From: Mollicutes bacterium Phil14
Lineage (GTDB): Bacteria; Bacillota_I; Bacilli_A; ML615J-28; CAG-698
Reading direction: 5' to 3'
Assembly: GCA_001940985.1 (NCBI GenBank)
Contig: MSHB01000017.1
Span: 1 to 64,000, forward strand
DNA length: 64,000 nucleotides
Below the pieces are notes generated by a model. That model saw only the letters and a program-made list of their open reading frames with translations, did no database searches and was not told the DNA's origin. Positions 1-8,823 of the stretch are shown piece by piece. Each line of letters starts with the position of its first letter. The stretch's first letter is position 1. Both the position numbers and the translations under genes were made by a program.

Positions 1-1
1 A

Positions 2-1255
2 AATATAATAAGAGTAGGGAATAAAGAGTATGGATATAACAATCGAGGATTAATAGAAAGTTATACAAAAGGAGAAGAAAGATATAAATATTATTATAAT
101 TATCTAGGACAAAGAAATAAAAAAGAAAGATATAAAAAAGAAGAAAACGAATGGAAACTAAAAGAAAGTAAAGAGTATTACCTAGATGAAGGAATAATAA
201 TAGAAGAAAGCAGTGGGGAAGAAAAGCTAAAGTACTACTATGATAAAGATGGAGTAAGTGGAATAAGATATAAAGGAAAAAATTATGAATTAATAAGAGA
301 TATTTTAAATAATGTAAGTGAAGTAGTATTAAATGGAAAAGTAATAGGGGAATATCTATATGATGGATGGGGAAATGTAGAAGTAAGATTAACGCAAGGT
401 ATAACAAAAGAAGAGCAATATGTAATAGAAAACAATCCATATAGATATAGAGGATATTACTATGATAAAGAGACTGGACTGTTCATGATGGGACAAAGAT
501 ACTATAGTCCTGAGCTATGTAGGTTTATTCAACCAGCTGATGTATCAACATTAAACCCACGCTCTATCAATGGGTTAAATCTATATAGTTTTTCGAACAA
601 CAATCCAATAGGTATTGCATATAGCAGTTTTGGTGCTACTTTTGGGACTAGTGGTGGAATGATTGGTTCTACAAGAGGAACAATCGGTAATATTGTTGGA
701 AGCGGAAGTGTAGGTGGAGGATCAAAAATTAGTGGCTTTGGTTCATTAGGAGGATCTAGTTTTAGTAGTATAAATTGGCCTAAAGCGAATTCTGTTGCAA
801 TGACACACTATACTACTTCGTTGATTAAAAATCCATTTATATCTTGGATGTTGGGAAATATTTCTTATACAAAAACTGTTCAATTAAATTCTGCTGAGAC
901 TTTCTATTCATTTAGCAATATTGGTAATGATGGTTATAGTGCTGGCGTTGGTTTTAATTTTGGTAATTGGTATGGAGGAAGTGTATATGTTAGCAGTGAT
1001 ATCGGTTTTGGTTCTAGTTGGCAACTAACACCTTGGTTGACCGGAAGTTCTGGATGGAGTCTTGAAAACGGAATTTCAATTAGTGGAGGGGTAATTATTG
1101 GTGATACAACTCATGAAATTACTGTTTCAATAGGTAATGGAGCATTATTAGGGTATGCAGCTTGTGCTGGAATTGCTGCTATACCGGTGCCTGGCGCAAG
1201 GGCAGTTGCGGCCACGGCTGCATGCATTATATTTATTATTGATTTGTTTAATTAA
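2..1255 (+). CDS. Rhs/YD-repeat polymorphic toxin, 3' part (5' end outside window) with variable Gly/Ser-rich C-terminal tip
   Basis: Frame is open from the window edge into ORF 485..1255. Rhs core signature NPYRYRGYYYDKETGLFMMGQRYYSPELCRF..., then a divergent C-terminal domain. Confidence 0.85.
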   Translation, partial: NIIRVGNKEYGYNNRGLIESYTKGEERYKYYYNYLGQRNKKERYKKEENEWKLKESKEYYLDEGIIIEESSGEEKLKYYYDKDGVSGIRYKGKNYELIRDILNNVSEVVLNGKVIGEYLYDGWGNVEVRLTQGITKEEQYVIENNPYRYRGYYYDKETGLFMMGQRYYSPELCRFIQPADVSTLNPRSINGLNLYSFSNNNPIGIAYSSFGATFGTSGGMIGSTRGTIGNIVGSGSVGGGSKISGFGSLGGSSFSSINWPKANSVAMTHYTTSLIKNPFISWMLGNISYTKTVQLNSAETFYSFSNIGNDGYSAGVGFNFGNWYGGSVYVSSDIGFGSSWQLTPWLTGSSGWSLENGISISGGVIIGDTTHEITVSIGNGALLGYAACAGIAAIPVPGARAVAATAACIIFIIDLFN

Positions 1256-1269
1256 TTTGGAGGAAAATT

Positions 1270-1704
1270 ATGTATAATAAAATAATTGATGGAATGAAAA
1301 AAGAAGGGAAAAGTTTTCTTAGACTTGCTATATTTTCTACCATTTTATTTGTACTTACATTTATATATATGTATGTTAATGAGAAGAATTTTCAGGATAA
1401 AGTTGTATTATCAATGTTGATGGTATACTCAATGTTTTCTTTGTTTGGCTTATATGGATGGCTATATTCTATTAAATATAGAGTTGAGTTTGATAATGAA
1501 AGAGTTTATTTAAAAACTTTATTTAGAAAAATCGAACTTAATATATGTGATGTTAAAAAATATACATGTAATAGATATAGAAAATCGGTATTCTATCAAT
1601 TCAATTTATTCATAAATGACAAAAAAATTTTGATTAATACAAGATATAAAGATGAATTCGAAAAAGTATTAAATGATTATAAAATCGAACAAATAATTAA
1701 ATAA
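1270..1704 (+). CDS. Small membrane protein, candidate immunity protein for the Rhs tip
   Basis: ORF starts 14 nt after the Rhs stop; two predicted TM segments in the N-terminal half; position is typical for an immunity gene. Confidence 0.5.
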   Translation: MYNKIIDGMKKEGKSFLRLAIFSTILFVLTFIYMYVNEKNFQDKVVLSMLMVYSMFSLFGLYGWLYSIKYRVEFDNERVYLKTLFRKIELNICDVKKYTCNRYRKSVFYQFNLFINDKKILINTRYKDEFEKVLNDYKIEQIIK

Positions 1705-1789
1705 TTGTAAACAGGATAAGACGTGCTTCACTTTGCATCACATAGTCTTGCACGTCACCTGTTTTAACTGGGATACCCAGCTTAAAATT
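1704..1789 (+). other. Structured intergenic element, copy A (upstream of serine recombinase)
   Basis: AAACAGG (1709-1715) pairs with CCTGTTT (1758-1764); GACGTGC (1720-1726) pairs with GCACGTC (1750-1756); CTGGG-ATA-CCCAG hairpin (1768-1780). Near-identical flanks recur at 13069-13150. Confidence 0.7.
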
Positions 1790-1811
1790 GTAATGGTAAG
1801 GAGGCGATGAT

Positions 1812-3203
1812 ATGATAGAATCTATTTTATATAAGACTGCTATATATTGTAGACTTTCTTTAGATGATGGATCTTTAGGAGAATCAGGTAGTATTCAAAC
1901 ACAAAAGATGATGCTAGAAAAATATTGTTGTGATAATAACTTTACTATTAAAGAAGTATATATTGATGATGGTTATTCAGGATTAAATTTTGATAGACCA
2001 GCATTTAAAAGATTAATCGCAGATATTGAATCAGGAAAGATTAGTTTAGTAATAACTAAAGACTTATCTAGGTTAGGTAGAGATTACTTACAAACTGGAT
2101 ACTATACAGAACAATACTTTCCTTTACACAATGTAAGATATATTGCAGTTAACGATAGTGTAGATACATTAATAGATAACAATGATATCGCACCATTTAA
2201 AAATATCTTAAATGATATGTATGCTAAAGATTTATCTAGAAAAGTTAAATCAGCCAAAAGACAAAGAGCGTTAAATGGATTATTTATATCTGCTCAAACA
2301 CCTTATGGGTATATAAAGGATTCTACAAATAAAAATCATTTAATAGTAGATGAAGATGTAAGACATGTTATTGAATTAATATTTAACATGTGTGTTAATG
2401 GAAAAGGAGCACCCACTATTGCTAAAGTTTTAGAAGAAAAAGGAATATTAAATCCTGCGGCTTATAAAACATTAAAAGGTTCAACTAGATTTGCAAAACT
2501 TCAAGGAACTAACCATTATAAATGGAAAGCAGTAACTGTAAGAAAGATATTAACTGATATGGTTTACTGTGGACATATGGAAAATGGTAAATATAAAGTT
2601 GAAAACTACAAAACTAAAAGAAGAGTTAAAGTTCCTGATAGTGAACATATAGTAGTTAAAAATACTCATGAAGCTATTATTAGTGAAGAAACATTTGAAA
2701 CAGTACAAACAGTTTTAAGTGCTAGACACTATCCAGCACATCATGAACATGAAAACTTATTTAAATCAATCTTATTTTGTGAATGTGGTAAAAGAATGGC
2801 TATTGCTCATAAAGTAGGAAACAATAAGAAAGATACTTTTTATAAGTGTGCAAATCACGAGAATAATCCTCATGAATGTCCTAGATCAAATATTATTCAA
2901 TATAGCCAAATAAAAAGTATTATTGAAAAAGAAATATTTGAATTAATGAATAAACTTAAACATAATGAAAAAGCATTCGAAACATTTGTTAGTAAACTAA
3001 AGAAAGAAGAATCTAAGGATAAATCTTCTGAAATTAAGAAAACAGAATCTAGAATTAATACCTTAATCAAAATTGCTTCAAAATTATATGAAGATTATGC
3101 AAGTGATTTAATTAATGAAAGAACTTATAAAGAATTGTTACTTAGAAATAAGCAAGAACAAGACTTATTAGAACAAAAGTTACAATCATTAAAGAATGTG
3201 TAA
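1812..3203 (+). CDS. Serine recombinase (resolvase N-terminal domain, recombinase domain, zinc ribbon)
   Basis: TAIYCRLSLDD..ESGSIQTQ, ITKDLSRLGRDYLQTGYYTE, CECGKRM...CANHE zinc ribbon. The same frame continues past an in-frame TAA (3201-3203) to 3404. Confidence 0.9.
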   Translation: MIESILYKTAIYCRLSLDDGSLGESGSIQTQKMMLEKYCCDNNFTIKEVYIDDGYSGLNFDRPAFKRLIADIESGKISLVITKDLSRLGRDYLQTGYYTEQYFPLHNVRYIAVNDSVDTLIDNNDIAPFKNILNDMYAKDLSRKVKSAKRQRALNGLFISAQTPYGYIKDSTNKNHLIVDEDVRHVIELIFNMCVNGKGAPTIAKVLEEKGILNPAAYKTLKGSTRFAKLQGTNHYKWKAVTVRKILTDMVYCGHMENGKYKVENYKTKRRVKVPDSEHIVVKNTHEAIISEETFETVQTVLSARHYPAHHEHENLFKSILFCECGKRMAIAHKVGNNKKDTFYKCANHENNPHECPRSNIIQYSQIKSIIEKEIFELMNKLKHNEKAFETFVSKLKKEESKDKSSEIKKTESRINTLIKIASKLYEDYASDLINERTYKELLLRNKQEQDLLEQKLQSLKNV

Positions 3204-3404
3204 GAAAATATAACTTATAAATTAATGAAACTAGACCAATTAAAGCATAAATTTAACAAATTCATAGATAATGTTGAACTAACTACAGATATGGTTAATT
3301 CATTAATAGAACGAATAGAATTGAGTTATTATACAAAAACAGAAGATGGTAAGAAACATAGACGAATGATCATTAAATACAAATTTATTGATGATTCATT
3401 GTAA
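3204..3404 (+). pseudogene. C-terminal remainder of the serine recombinase after a premature in-frame TAA
   Basis: Same frame reads ENITYKLMKLDQLKHKFNKFIDNVELTTDMVNSLIERIELSYYTKTEDGKKHRRMIIKYKFIDDSL*, a typical recombinase C-terminal tail. Confidence 0.7.
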
Positions 3405-3465
3405 TTATTATAAAATATAGGTGACCTAGATGTTTAATACTTAGGACACCATAGAATATGACGTC

Positions 3466-3662
3466 GAAAGTGGACTATATTATTGTATTACTAGATATTA
3501 TTCACCAGAGTTATGTATATTTACAAGTATAGATAGTATAGAGTATTTAGACTATGAAAGTATCAATGGATTAGATTTATATTGTTATTGTTTGAATAAT
3601 CCGATTTCTTATTCCGATCCATCAGGTAATTTACCTCAATGGGCTGAATGGTTGATTGGTGG
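3466..3662 (+). repeat. Rhs core direct repeat, copy 1
   Basis: About 197 bp nearly identical to 5019-5215 (GAAAGTGGA...TATATTATTGTATTACTAGATATTATTCACCAGAG...GAATGGTTGATTGGTGG). Confidence 0.85.
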
Positions 3663-4227
3663 AGCACTGGTTGTAGGAGCGATTGCTTTAACGATTGCTA
3701 CTGCAGGAGTTGGAGGCGCTTTAACAACCGCTTTAGGAGGAAGTTTACTAGCTACTATTGGAAGTGGAGTAGTAGTTGGGGCAGCGGTAGGAGCTGTTAG
3801 TGGAATGATGATTAATGCTGGAACGCAATTAATAACAAATGGTGCCGAAAACTTCTCTTGGAGTGAATTTGGTAAAAGTGCGTGGACTGGTGCTATTGCT
3901 GGTGGAATTGCAGGAGGAGTATTTGCTTGTATTCAATATGGATTATCTGCGGGGAAAATTGCAAATAGTGTTTCAGGATTTAATAAAGCACAAACTAGAT
4001 TAAATAATGTACTTAAACCATTAGGAAATGTTAAAAATTTAGCTAATGCTCCTTTTAGTGGAGCAAACATTGCTAGAACTGTGGGACAAGTTGCGGGTAA
4101 CTATAATACCGCATATTCCGCATATATTTTGGCAAAAGGGACTAAGGCTATTGTAAAGGTTGGCATAGGAGTAGCATATTTCTTACTTGAAAATTTAACT
4201 AGTGATTTAATTGGATTGGCTTTTTAG
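3466..4227 (+). pseudogene. Orphan Rhs tip cassette (tip 2): Rhs core fragment plus C-terminal toxin-like domain, no standard start at the core
   Basis: Core ESGLYYCITRYYSPELCIFTSIDSIEYLDYESINGLDLYCYCLNNPISYSDPSGN followed by a hydrophobic/Gly-rich pre-toxin region; only a TTG inside the core (3592). Confidence 0.75.
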
Positions 4228-4236
4228 AAAGGAATT

Positions 4237-4551
4237 ATGGTAAAAATGGAAATAGAATTTAAAAAAGCAATATTTACTTCGAACCAAATAATAATTAAAA
4301 AGAAAAAACAAAATATTGTTATTCCATTAGCTAAAGTGGACAAACTTCTTTATGCAAAATTTTCTATTAAAAATTATTTATCTTTAGGGTTTGGTGATTG
4401 GAGAACTACAGGAGCATTATATATTTATTTAAATGAAAAAATTAATAATAAAAACATGTATTGTTTCTTTATTAAATATGATAATCTTGTACAAATTCCA
4501 GAGAATATTTATAAAAAAATTAAATTTTACGTTCCAGGAGAAACATGGTAA
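4237..4551 (+). CDS. Small protein, candidate immunity for tip 2
   Basis: ORF immediately downstream of the tip 2 stop. Confidence 0.45.
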   Translation: MVKMEIEFKKAIFTSNQIIIKKKKQNIVIPLAKVDKLLYAKFSIKNYLSLGFGDWRTTGALYIYLNEKINNKNMYCFFIKYDNLVQIPENIYKKIKFYVPGETW

Positions 4552-4587
4552 AAAATATTAAATAATAATTAGCACAAACTTGTAAGA

Positions 4588-4622
4588 GTGTAACTATCTT
4601 AATAGGTAGTTACACTTTTTTT
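4588..4622 (+). terminator. Rho-independent terminator after tip 2 cassette
   Basis: GTGTAACTA...TAGTTACAC followed by a T-run. Confidence 0.75.
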
Positions 4623-4860
4623 AAATAATAAAACTTTTAAAGTTTAACAATATTTTATAATAAATCATTACTATGATATAATTATATCGTAAAAATGATT
4701 GTTGAGTTTAAAATTATAAGAAATTTATTATAAGTGTAATATTTTAAGAAAGTAATAATCTAATAAACATATCAAGTTTTTGAATTTACTAAATATGAGT
4801 TCTATTAAATATTTGGTAATACCATATTTTTAAAACTAATGAAGCGTTAGTCTTAACATT

Positions 4861-4889
4861 TTGACAAAGATATATAATGATGATATAAT
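4861..4889 (+). promoter_or_regulatory. Consensus sigma-A-type promoter upstream of orphan tip 3
   Basis: TTGACA (4861-4866), 17-nt spacer, TATAAT (4884-4889). Confidence 0.55.
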
Positions 4890-4910
4890 TAAAGATAATA
4901 GATAAAATAT

Positions 4911-5792
4911 GATGGATGGGGAAATGTAGAAGTAAGATTAACGCAAGGTATAACAAAAGAAGATCAATATGTATTAGAAAACAATCCATATCGATATAGA
5001 GGATATTACTATGATAAAGAAAGTGGATTATATTATTGTATTACTAGATATTATTCACCAGAGTTATGTATATTTACAAGTATAGATAGTATAGAGTATT
5101 TAGACTGTGAAAGTATTAATGGATTAGATTTATATTGTTATTGTTTGAATAATCCGATTTCTTATAGTGACCCATCAGGTAATCTTCCACAATGGGCTGA
5201 ATGGTTGATTGGTGGTGCAGTAATTGTAGGATTAGGAATAGCGACAGTCTTTACTGGAGGAGCGGCAGGAGTAATTCTCGGTGCAGCTTTCTATGGTGCC
5301 GTTACAAGTGCTATTGGAGGAGCTTTAGTCGGAGGTGTTATCGGGGGAATAACAGGAGGTTGGAAAGGCGCTTTAGACGGTGCCGCTAGTGGTTTTATGT
5401 GGGGCGCAATATCAGGAGCCATAATAGGTACCTTGACTTCTGGAATTAATATTGCTACAGGTAGCGTTCAAATTGTTGGCAGTGCTCAAAGAACTGGATC
5501 TTTATTTCATCAATTTGCTAGTAATGTTCAAGCTGGCAAAATGTCTCTTGCAGTAGGAAGATATAGTGAAATTCATTTGAATAGAAGTAAAGGATTAGGT
5601 ATTAAAGGATTTAGACCTGATGTAAGTGGTGTTACTAAAAATGGATTAAGGGTTGTTGAAGTTGTTAGTAGTAGTCAAACCTATGCTAGCCAAGTCGCTA
5701 AAATAGGAAGAATGATGGGACAATATTCTCATATTTCTAATGGACTAACTTTAGATGCTTTACGATTTATTATGAACTGGTTTGTATTCTAG
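4911..5792 (+). pseudogene. Orphan Rhs tip cassette (tip 3) with REase-like C-terminal toxin domain
   Basis: Core DGWGNVEVRLTQGITKEDQYVLENNPYRYRGYYYDKESGLYYC... duplicates 362-471. Tip ends GLGIKGFRPDVSGVTKNGLRVVEVVSSSQT, resembling PD-(D/E)XK-type Rhs tips. No ATG/GTG/TTG in frame before 5145. Confidence 0.75.
5019..5215 (+). repeat. Rhs core direct repeat, copy 2
   Basis: Nearly identical to 3466-3662. Confidence 0.85.
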
Positions 5793-5830
5793 TAACGTTA
5801 ATTTGTTTAATTATTAAATTGGAGGATAGT

Positions 5831-6412
5831 ATGTTAATTCCTAAATATTTAGAAGAAATATCTGAGGTTATAGATACTTCTAAAAATATAGAAGTGGCTA
5901 AAATTAAATGTAAATGTAGCCATGGTCATTTTTTAGTTTATGAATTTTTTGAGACTGATAATGTAAATATTAAATCAGGATTTAATGAAATAATACGTGA
6001 AAATGATAAATTGTATTTAGTCAAACGCAATTTCTTTGGCAAAATTGTAAAAAAGATTGAATGTGGAAATATGTTTGAAAGAAAACAACGAAGAATAATA
6101 AAGGTGATATGTGAAAAGTGCGGTAAAGAATATACTCTGTTTGATAATTATAAACACGGATATGATGCAGTAATTGCTCAACAAGAAAGCTATACTTTGA
6201 AAGAGAAAATAACTTTTGATTTTAAACAAGTATATCCACAACCAATTGAAGTTTATGTAAAAATTTACCAGGATATTTCCTATGATCAATTTAAAGATGA
6301 GTTTAAAAGTATAGATTATAATGGCTACTTGAATTCATTTTGCAACATTGATATATATGGCATAAATTCAAAATCAAGAAAAATTAAAATTTGTTCAGAG
6401 GAAACAGCATAA
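5831..6412 (+). CDS. Candidate immunity protein for tip 3 (Cys-containing)
   Basis: ORF 5819..6412, likely ATG at 5831, downstream of tip 3; contains CKCSHGH and CEKCGKEY. Confidence 0.45.
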   Translation: MLIPKYLEEISEVIDTSKNIEVAKIKCKCSHGHFLVYEFFETDNVNIKSGFNEIIRENDKLYLVKRNFFGKIVKKIECGNMFERKQRRIIKVICEKCGKEYTLFDNYKHGYDAVIAQQESYTLKEKITFDFKQVYPQPIEVYVKIYQDISYDQFKDEFKSIDYNGYLNSFCNIDIYGINSKSRKIKICSEETA

Positions 6413-6483
6413 AATATTATATGAATTAATATAAACTTGTATGAGTGCAGCTATCAGTTCAATAGTTACACTTGTTTTTAAAA

Positions 6484-6811
6484 ATGATACTCGTTTGATA
6501 GAAGTGCTAAAATATGGTATAATGATCTATATAAATTATGGAGAATATTTAAAACAGATCAAAAAATTATGTAAAGATATGCTTCTGATAATATTAACAG
6601 GTACATTTGTGAGTTTTGCGACATATTTTTTATAAAGAAATTATAAAATGTATGTAACAAGATATTTTATAGAGACTATGAATACAAGAAAGACTAAAAC
6701 AATAATGAAATTAAACTTTCTTTTTTGCTTAATTAAAATATGTATTAATGATAATATTTATTGATAAAAAGTAAAAGAAGTATGTAGTAGCATGTTGATG
6801 GAGTTTATCAT
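6484..6811 (+). pseudogene. Decayed copy of CBASS promoter, CIRCE-like operator and 5' end of the 2TM-NUDIX effector
   Basis: Matches 7907-8328 with an internal deletion. IKKLCKDMLLIILTGTFVSFATYFL vs MKKLFKDIFWIIIIGTFVIMATYYL, with the start codon ATG changed to ATC at 6558; later blocks ATTGATAAAAAGTAAAAGA and TGTTGATGGAGTTTATCAT also match. Confidence 0.8.
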
Positions 6812-7552
6812 AGCTATGATAAAAAAAGTGGACCATATTATTGTAGTTCTAGATATTATTCACCAGAGTTATGTATATTTACAAGTATAGATAGTATTAA
6901 GTATTTAGAACCAAGTTCTATTAATGGATTGAATTTATATTGCTATTGTGCTAATAACCCTATCATGAATATCGATCCTAGTGGGCATGCATGGTATAAC
7001 CCATTAACATGGGATTGGGGCGAAATCGCTAAAGGTGTTGGACTAGTTATTACAGGGGTTGCTGCGATAGCTGTTGGTGTGGTCACTCTTCCATATGGAG
7101 GATGGATTGCTGCGGTTGCAGGAGTTACAATTCTTGCTGGTGGTGGAACTGCATTGTTTGGATTATCGGATATAGGTGAAGGAATAACAGATTACAATGT
7201 TATTCAAGAGGCAGTCTTTATGGGAAATGAAGATGCATATAATTTAGCAGAAGATATATTTATGTATACAGCTATTGTGGGTACAGCAATTTGTGGTGTT
7301 TACGGCGCTACTCATACAACAATCTCTGCTAATAGAAGTACACCACAATTTAACAAAAAACCACATTCTGCTTTATATAATAAGCAATCAAAAGTATTAA
7401 CTTATTATGGAAAGAATAAACAAATGAAGTATTCTGTTGGTTTCTTCGAAAGAGGGCATCAATGGAACCATTGGCATACAGAAATGAAGCATAGTAAACC
7501 TATTAATAATTTCTTAAGATTTGTTTGGGAAATGGCAAAGAAAGGATTCTAA
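6812..7552 (+). pseudogene. Orphan Rhs tip cassette (tip 4) with Gly-rich pre-toxin region and His-rich C-terminal domain
   Basis: YDKKSGPYYCSSRYYSPELCIFTSIDSIKYLEPSSINGLNLYCYCANNPIMNIDPSGHAW; tip end FERGHQWNHWHTEMKHSK. Confidence 0.75.
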
Positions 7553-7553
7553 T

Positions 7554-7835
7554 ATGAACTGGAATGAATTTATTGAAAGATATTTAATTAATCACGAAGA
7601 GTTTAGATTTAAATATAAGAATTATATTATTGATTTGCTTTATTCTAGTGGTGGGACAAAATATGCTTATTATATTAGTGAGTATATTGAAAATGAAACT
7701 ATTTTTAGTAAAATAAAAAATAGAAATAAATATTTGAAATTTGATGAATTCGATTCTCCACAAGAATTATTAGAAAAATTTAGTATTAACAATAATAGTT
7801 TCCAAGAAATTTGGAACGAACTAGAATGGAAATAA
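7554..7835 (+). CDS. Candidate immunity protein for tip 4
   Basis: ORF 7521..7835, likely ATG at 7554 just after the tip 4 stop. Confidence 0.5.
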   Translation: MNWNEFIERYLINHEEFRFKYKNYIIDLLYSSGGTKYAYYISEYIENETIFSKIKNRNKYLKFDEFDSPQELLEKFSINNNSFQEIWNELEWK

Positions 7836-7854
7836 TTAAATAACACAGACTTGC

Positions 7855-7896
7855 AGGAGTGTAACTATCTTAACAGATGGGTGCACTCCTTTTTTA
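7855..7896 (+). terminator. Rho-independent terminator between tip 4 cassette and CBASS operon
   Basis: AGGAGTGTAACTATC...GATGGGTGCACTCCT followed by T6. Confidence 0.75.
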
Positions 7897-7906
7897 ATTT
7901 TTAAAG

Positions 7907-7933
7907 TTGACACTCGTTTGACAAGAGTGCTAA
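7907..7933 (+). promoter_or_regulatory. CIRCE-like inverted repeat (HrcA-type operator)
   Basis: TTGACACTC-GTTTGACAA-GAGTGCTAA versus consensus TTAGCACTC-N9-GAGTGCTAA: 16 of 18 half-site bases match with exact N9 spacing. Confidence 0.75.
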
Positions 7934-7946
7934 AATGCGATATAAT
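7918..7946 (+). promoter_or_regulatory. Consensus sigma-A-type promoter of the CBASS operon
   Basis: TTGACA (7918-7923), 17-nt spacer, TATAAT (7941-7946); -35 lies inside the CIRCE-like repeat. Confidence 0.75.
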
Positions 7947-7986
7947 ATTCGTATGAAATATACATTATGGAGGACATTTAAAACAA

Positions 7987-8823
7987 ATGAAAAAATTGTT
8001 TAAAGACATATTTTGGATAATAATAATAGGCACATTTGTAATCATGGCAACATATTATTTATTAAAAATTTTTGATAAAGAATTTAAAACAGCAATTTAT
8101 ATAGAGATTTCGATTGCAATAATAATTGCTTTTATCAGAATGTTTTATAAAAAAATCATAGATTTATTCAACAAGATATTTTATAAAGGTTATGAATATA
8201 AGAAAGAATACGATGATAAGGAGATTAGACTCTCTTTTGCTTACCTAATTAGAATACGTATTAATAATAAATATTTATTGATAAAAAGCAAAAGAGATAA
8301 GTATCAACCTGTTGGCGGAGTTTATCATATCGACGACAAAGCAAAAATTAATGATAAATTTGGTTTTTATCGAGATTCTAATCCAGGGGATGCAAATGAT
8401 ATAAGAGGGAATATTTTAGGGAGAAATATTAAAAAATTTATTAAATGGTTTAATAAAAAAACTGAAAGAGAAATTACTCCAGATAGAGAGTTTAGAGAAG
8501 AATTGATTGCTTCTGAGTTGTTACCAAGTGAAATTTTTAGTGAGTTAAACTTCTCTTATTTCGATACTTTTTATAAAGGTGTTAATCATGATAATTTTTA
8601 TAATACTTTACAATTGTTAAGGCTCGATATTTTTGATTTTATACCTACAAAAGAACAAGAGCGATACTTAGCAAACTTAGATTTTAAAAATAAAAAAATA
8701 AAAGCAAATTTATATTTAGCTACAAATGATGAAATTAAAAGATTAGGTGTTAGTGAAGCAAATGATAAGCAAATTTTTGGAACTCAAACACCATTTATTT
8801 TGGAGGGATTTAAAAATGAATGA
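7987..8823 (+). CDS. CBASS effector: two-TM N-terminus plus SMODS-associated NUDIX-like domain
   Basis: Two N-terminal hydrophobic helices; YLLIKSKRDKYQPVGGVYH...TPDREFREELIASELLPSE resembles a NUDIX-box region; directly precedes the CD-NTase. Confidence 0.75.
   Translation: MKKLFKDIFWIIIIGTFVIMATYYLLKIFDKEFKTAIYIEISIAIIIAFIRMFYKKIIDLFNKIFYKGYEYKKEYDDKEIRLSFAYLIRIRINNKYLLIKSKRDKYQPVGGVYHIDDKAKINDKFGFYRDSNPGDANDIRGNILGRNIKKFIKWFNKKTEREITPDREFREELIASELLPSEIFSELNFSYFDTFYKGVNHDNFYNTLQLLRLDIFDFIPTKEQERYLANLDFKNKKIKANLYLATNDEIKRLGVSEANDKQIFGTQTPFILEGFKNE

Noticed and set aside
3201-3404. TAA stop-codon reassignment or recoding in the recombinase
   Set aside because: Many housekeeping genes here end in TAA; ordinary nonsense mutation or assembly error is far more likely.
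5201-5389. 62-aa ORF overlapping tip 3
   Set aside because: Out-of-frame reading of the Gly-rich tip 3 sequence; Arg/Cys/Ser/Trp-rich artefact composition.
6441-6635. Six-frame ORF of 64 aa
   Set aside because: It spans the decayed promoter and the effector-start remnant; only its C-terminal ~25 residues match the CBASS effector, and the true start codon is mutated.
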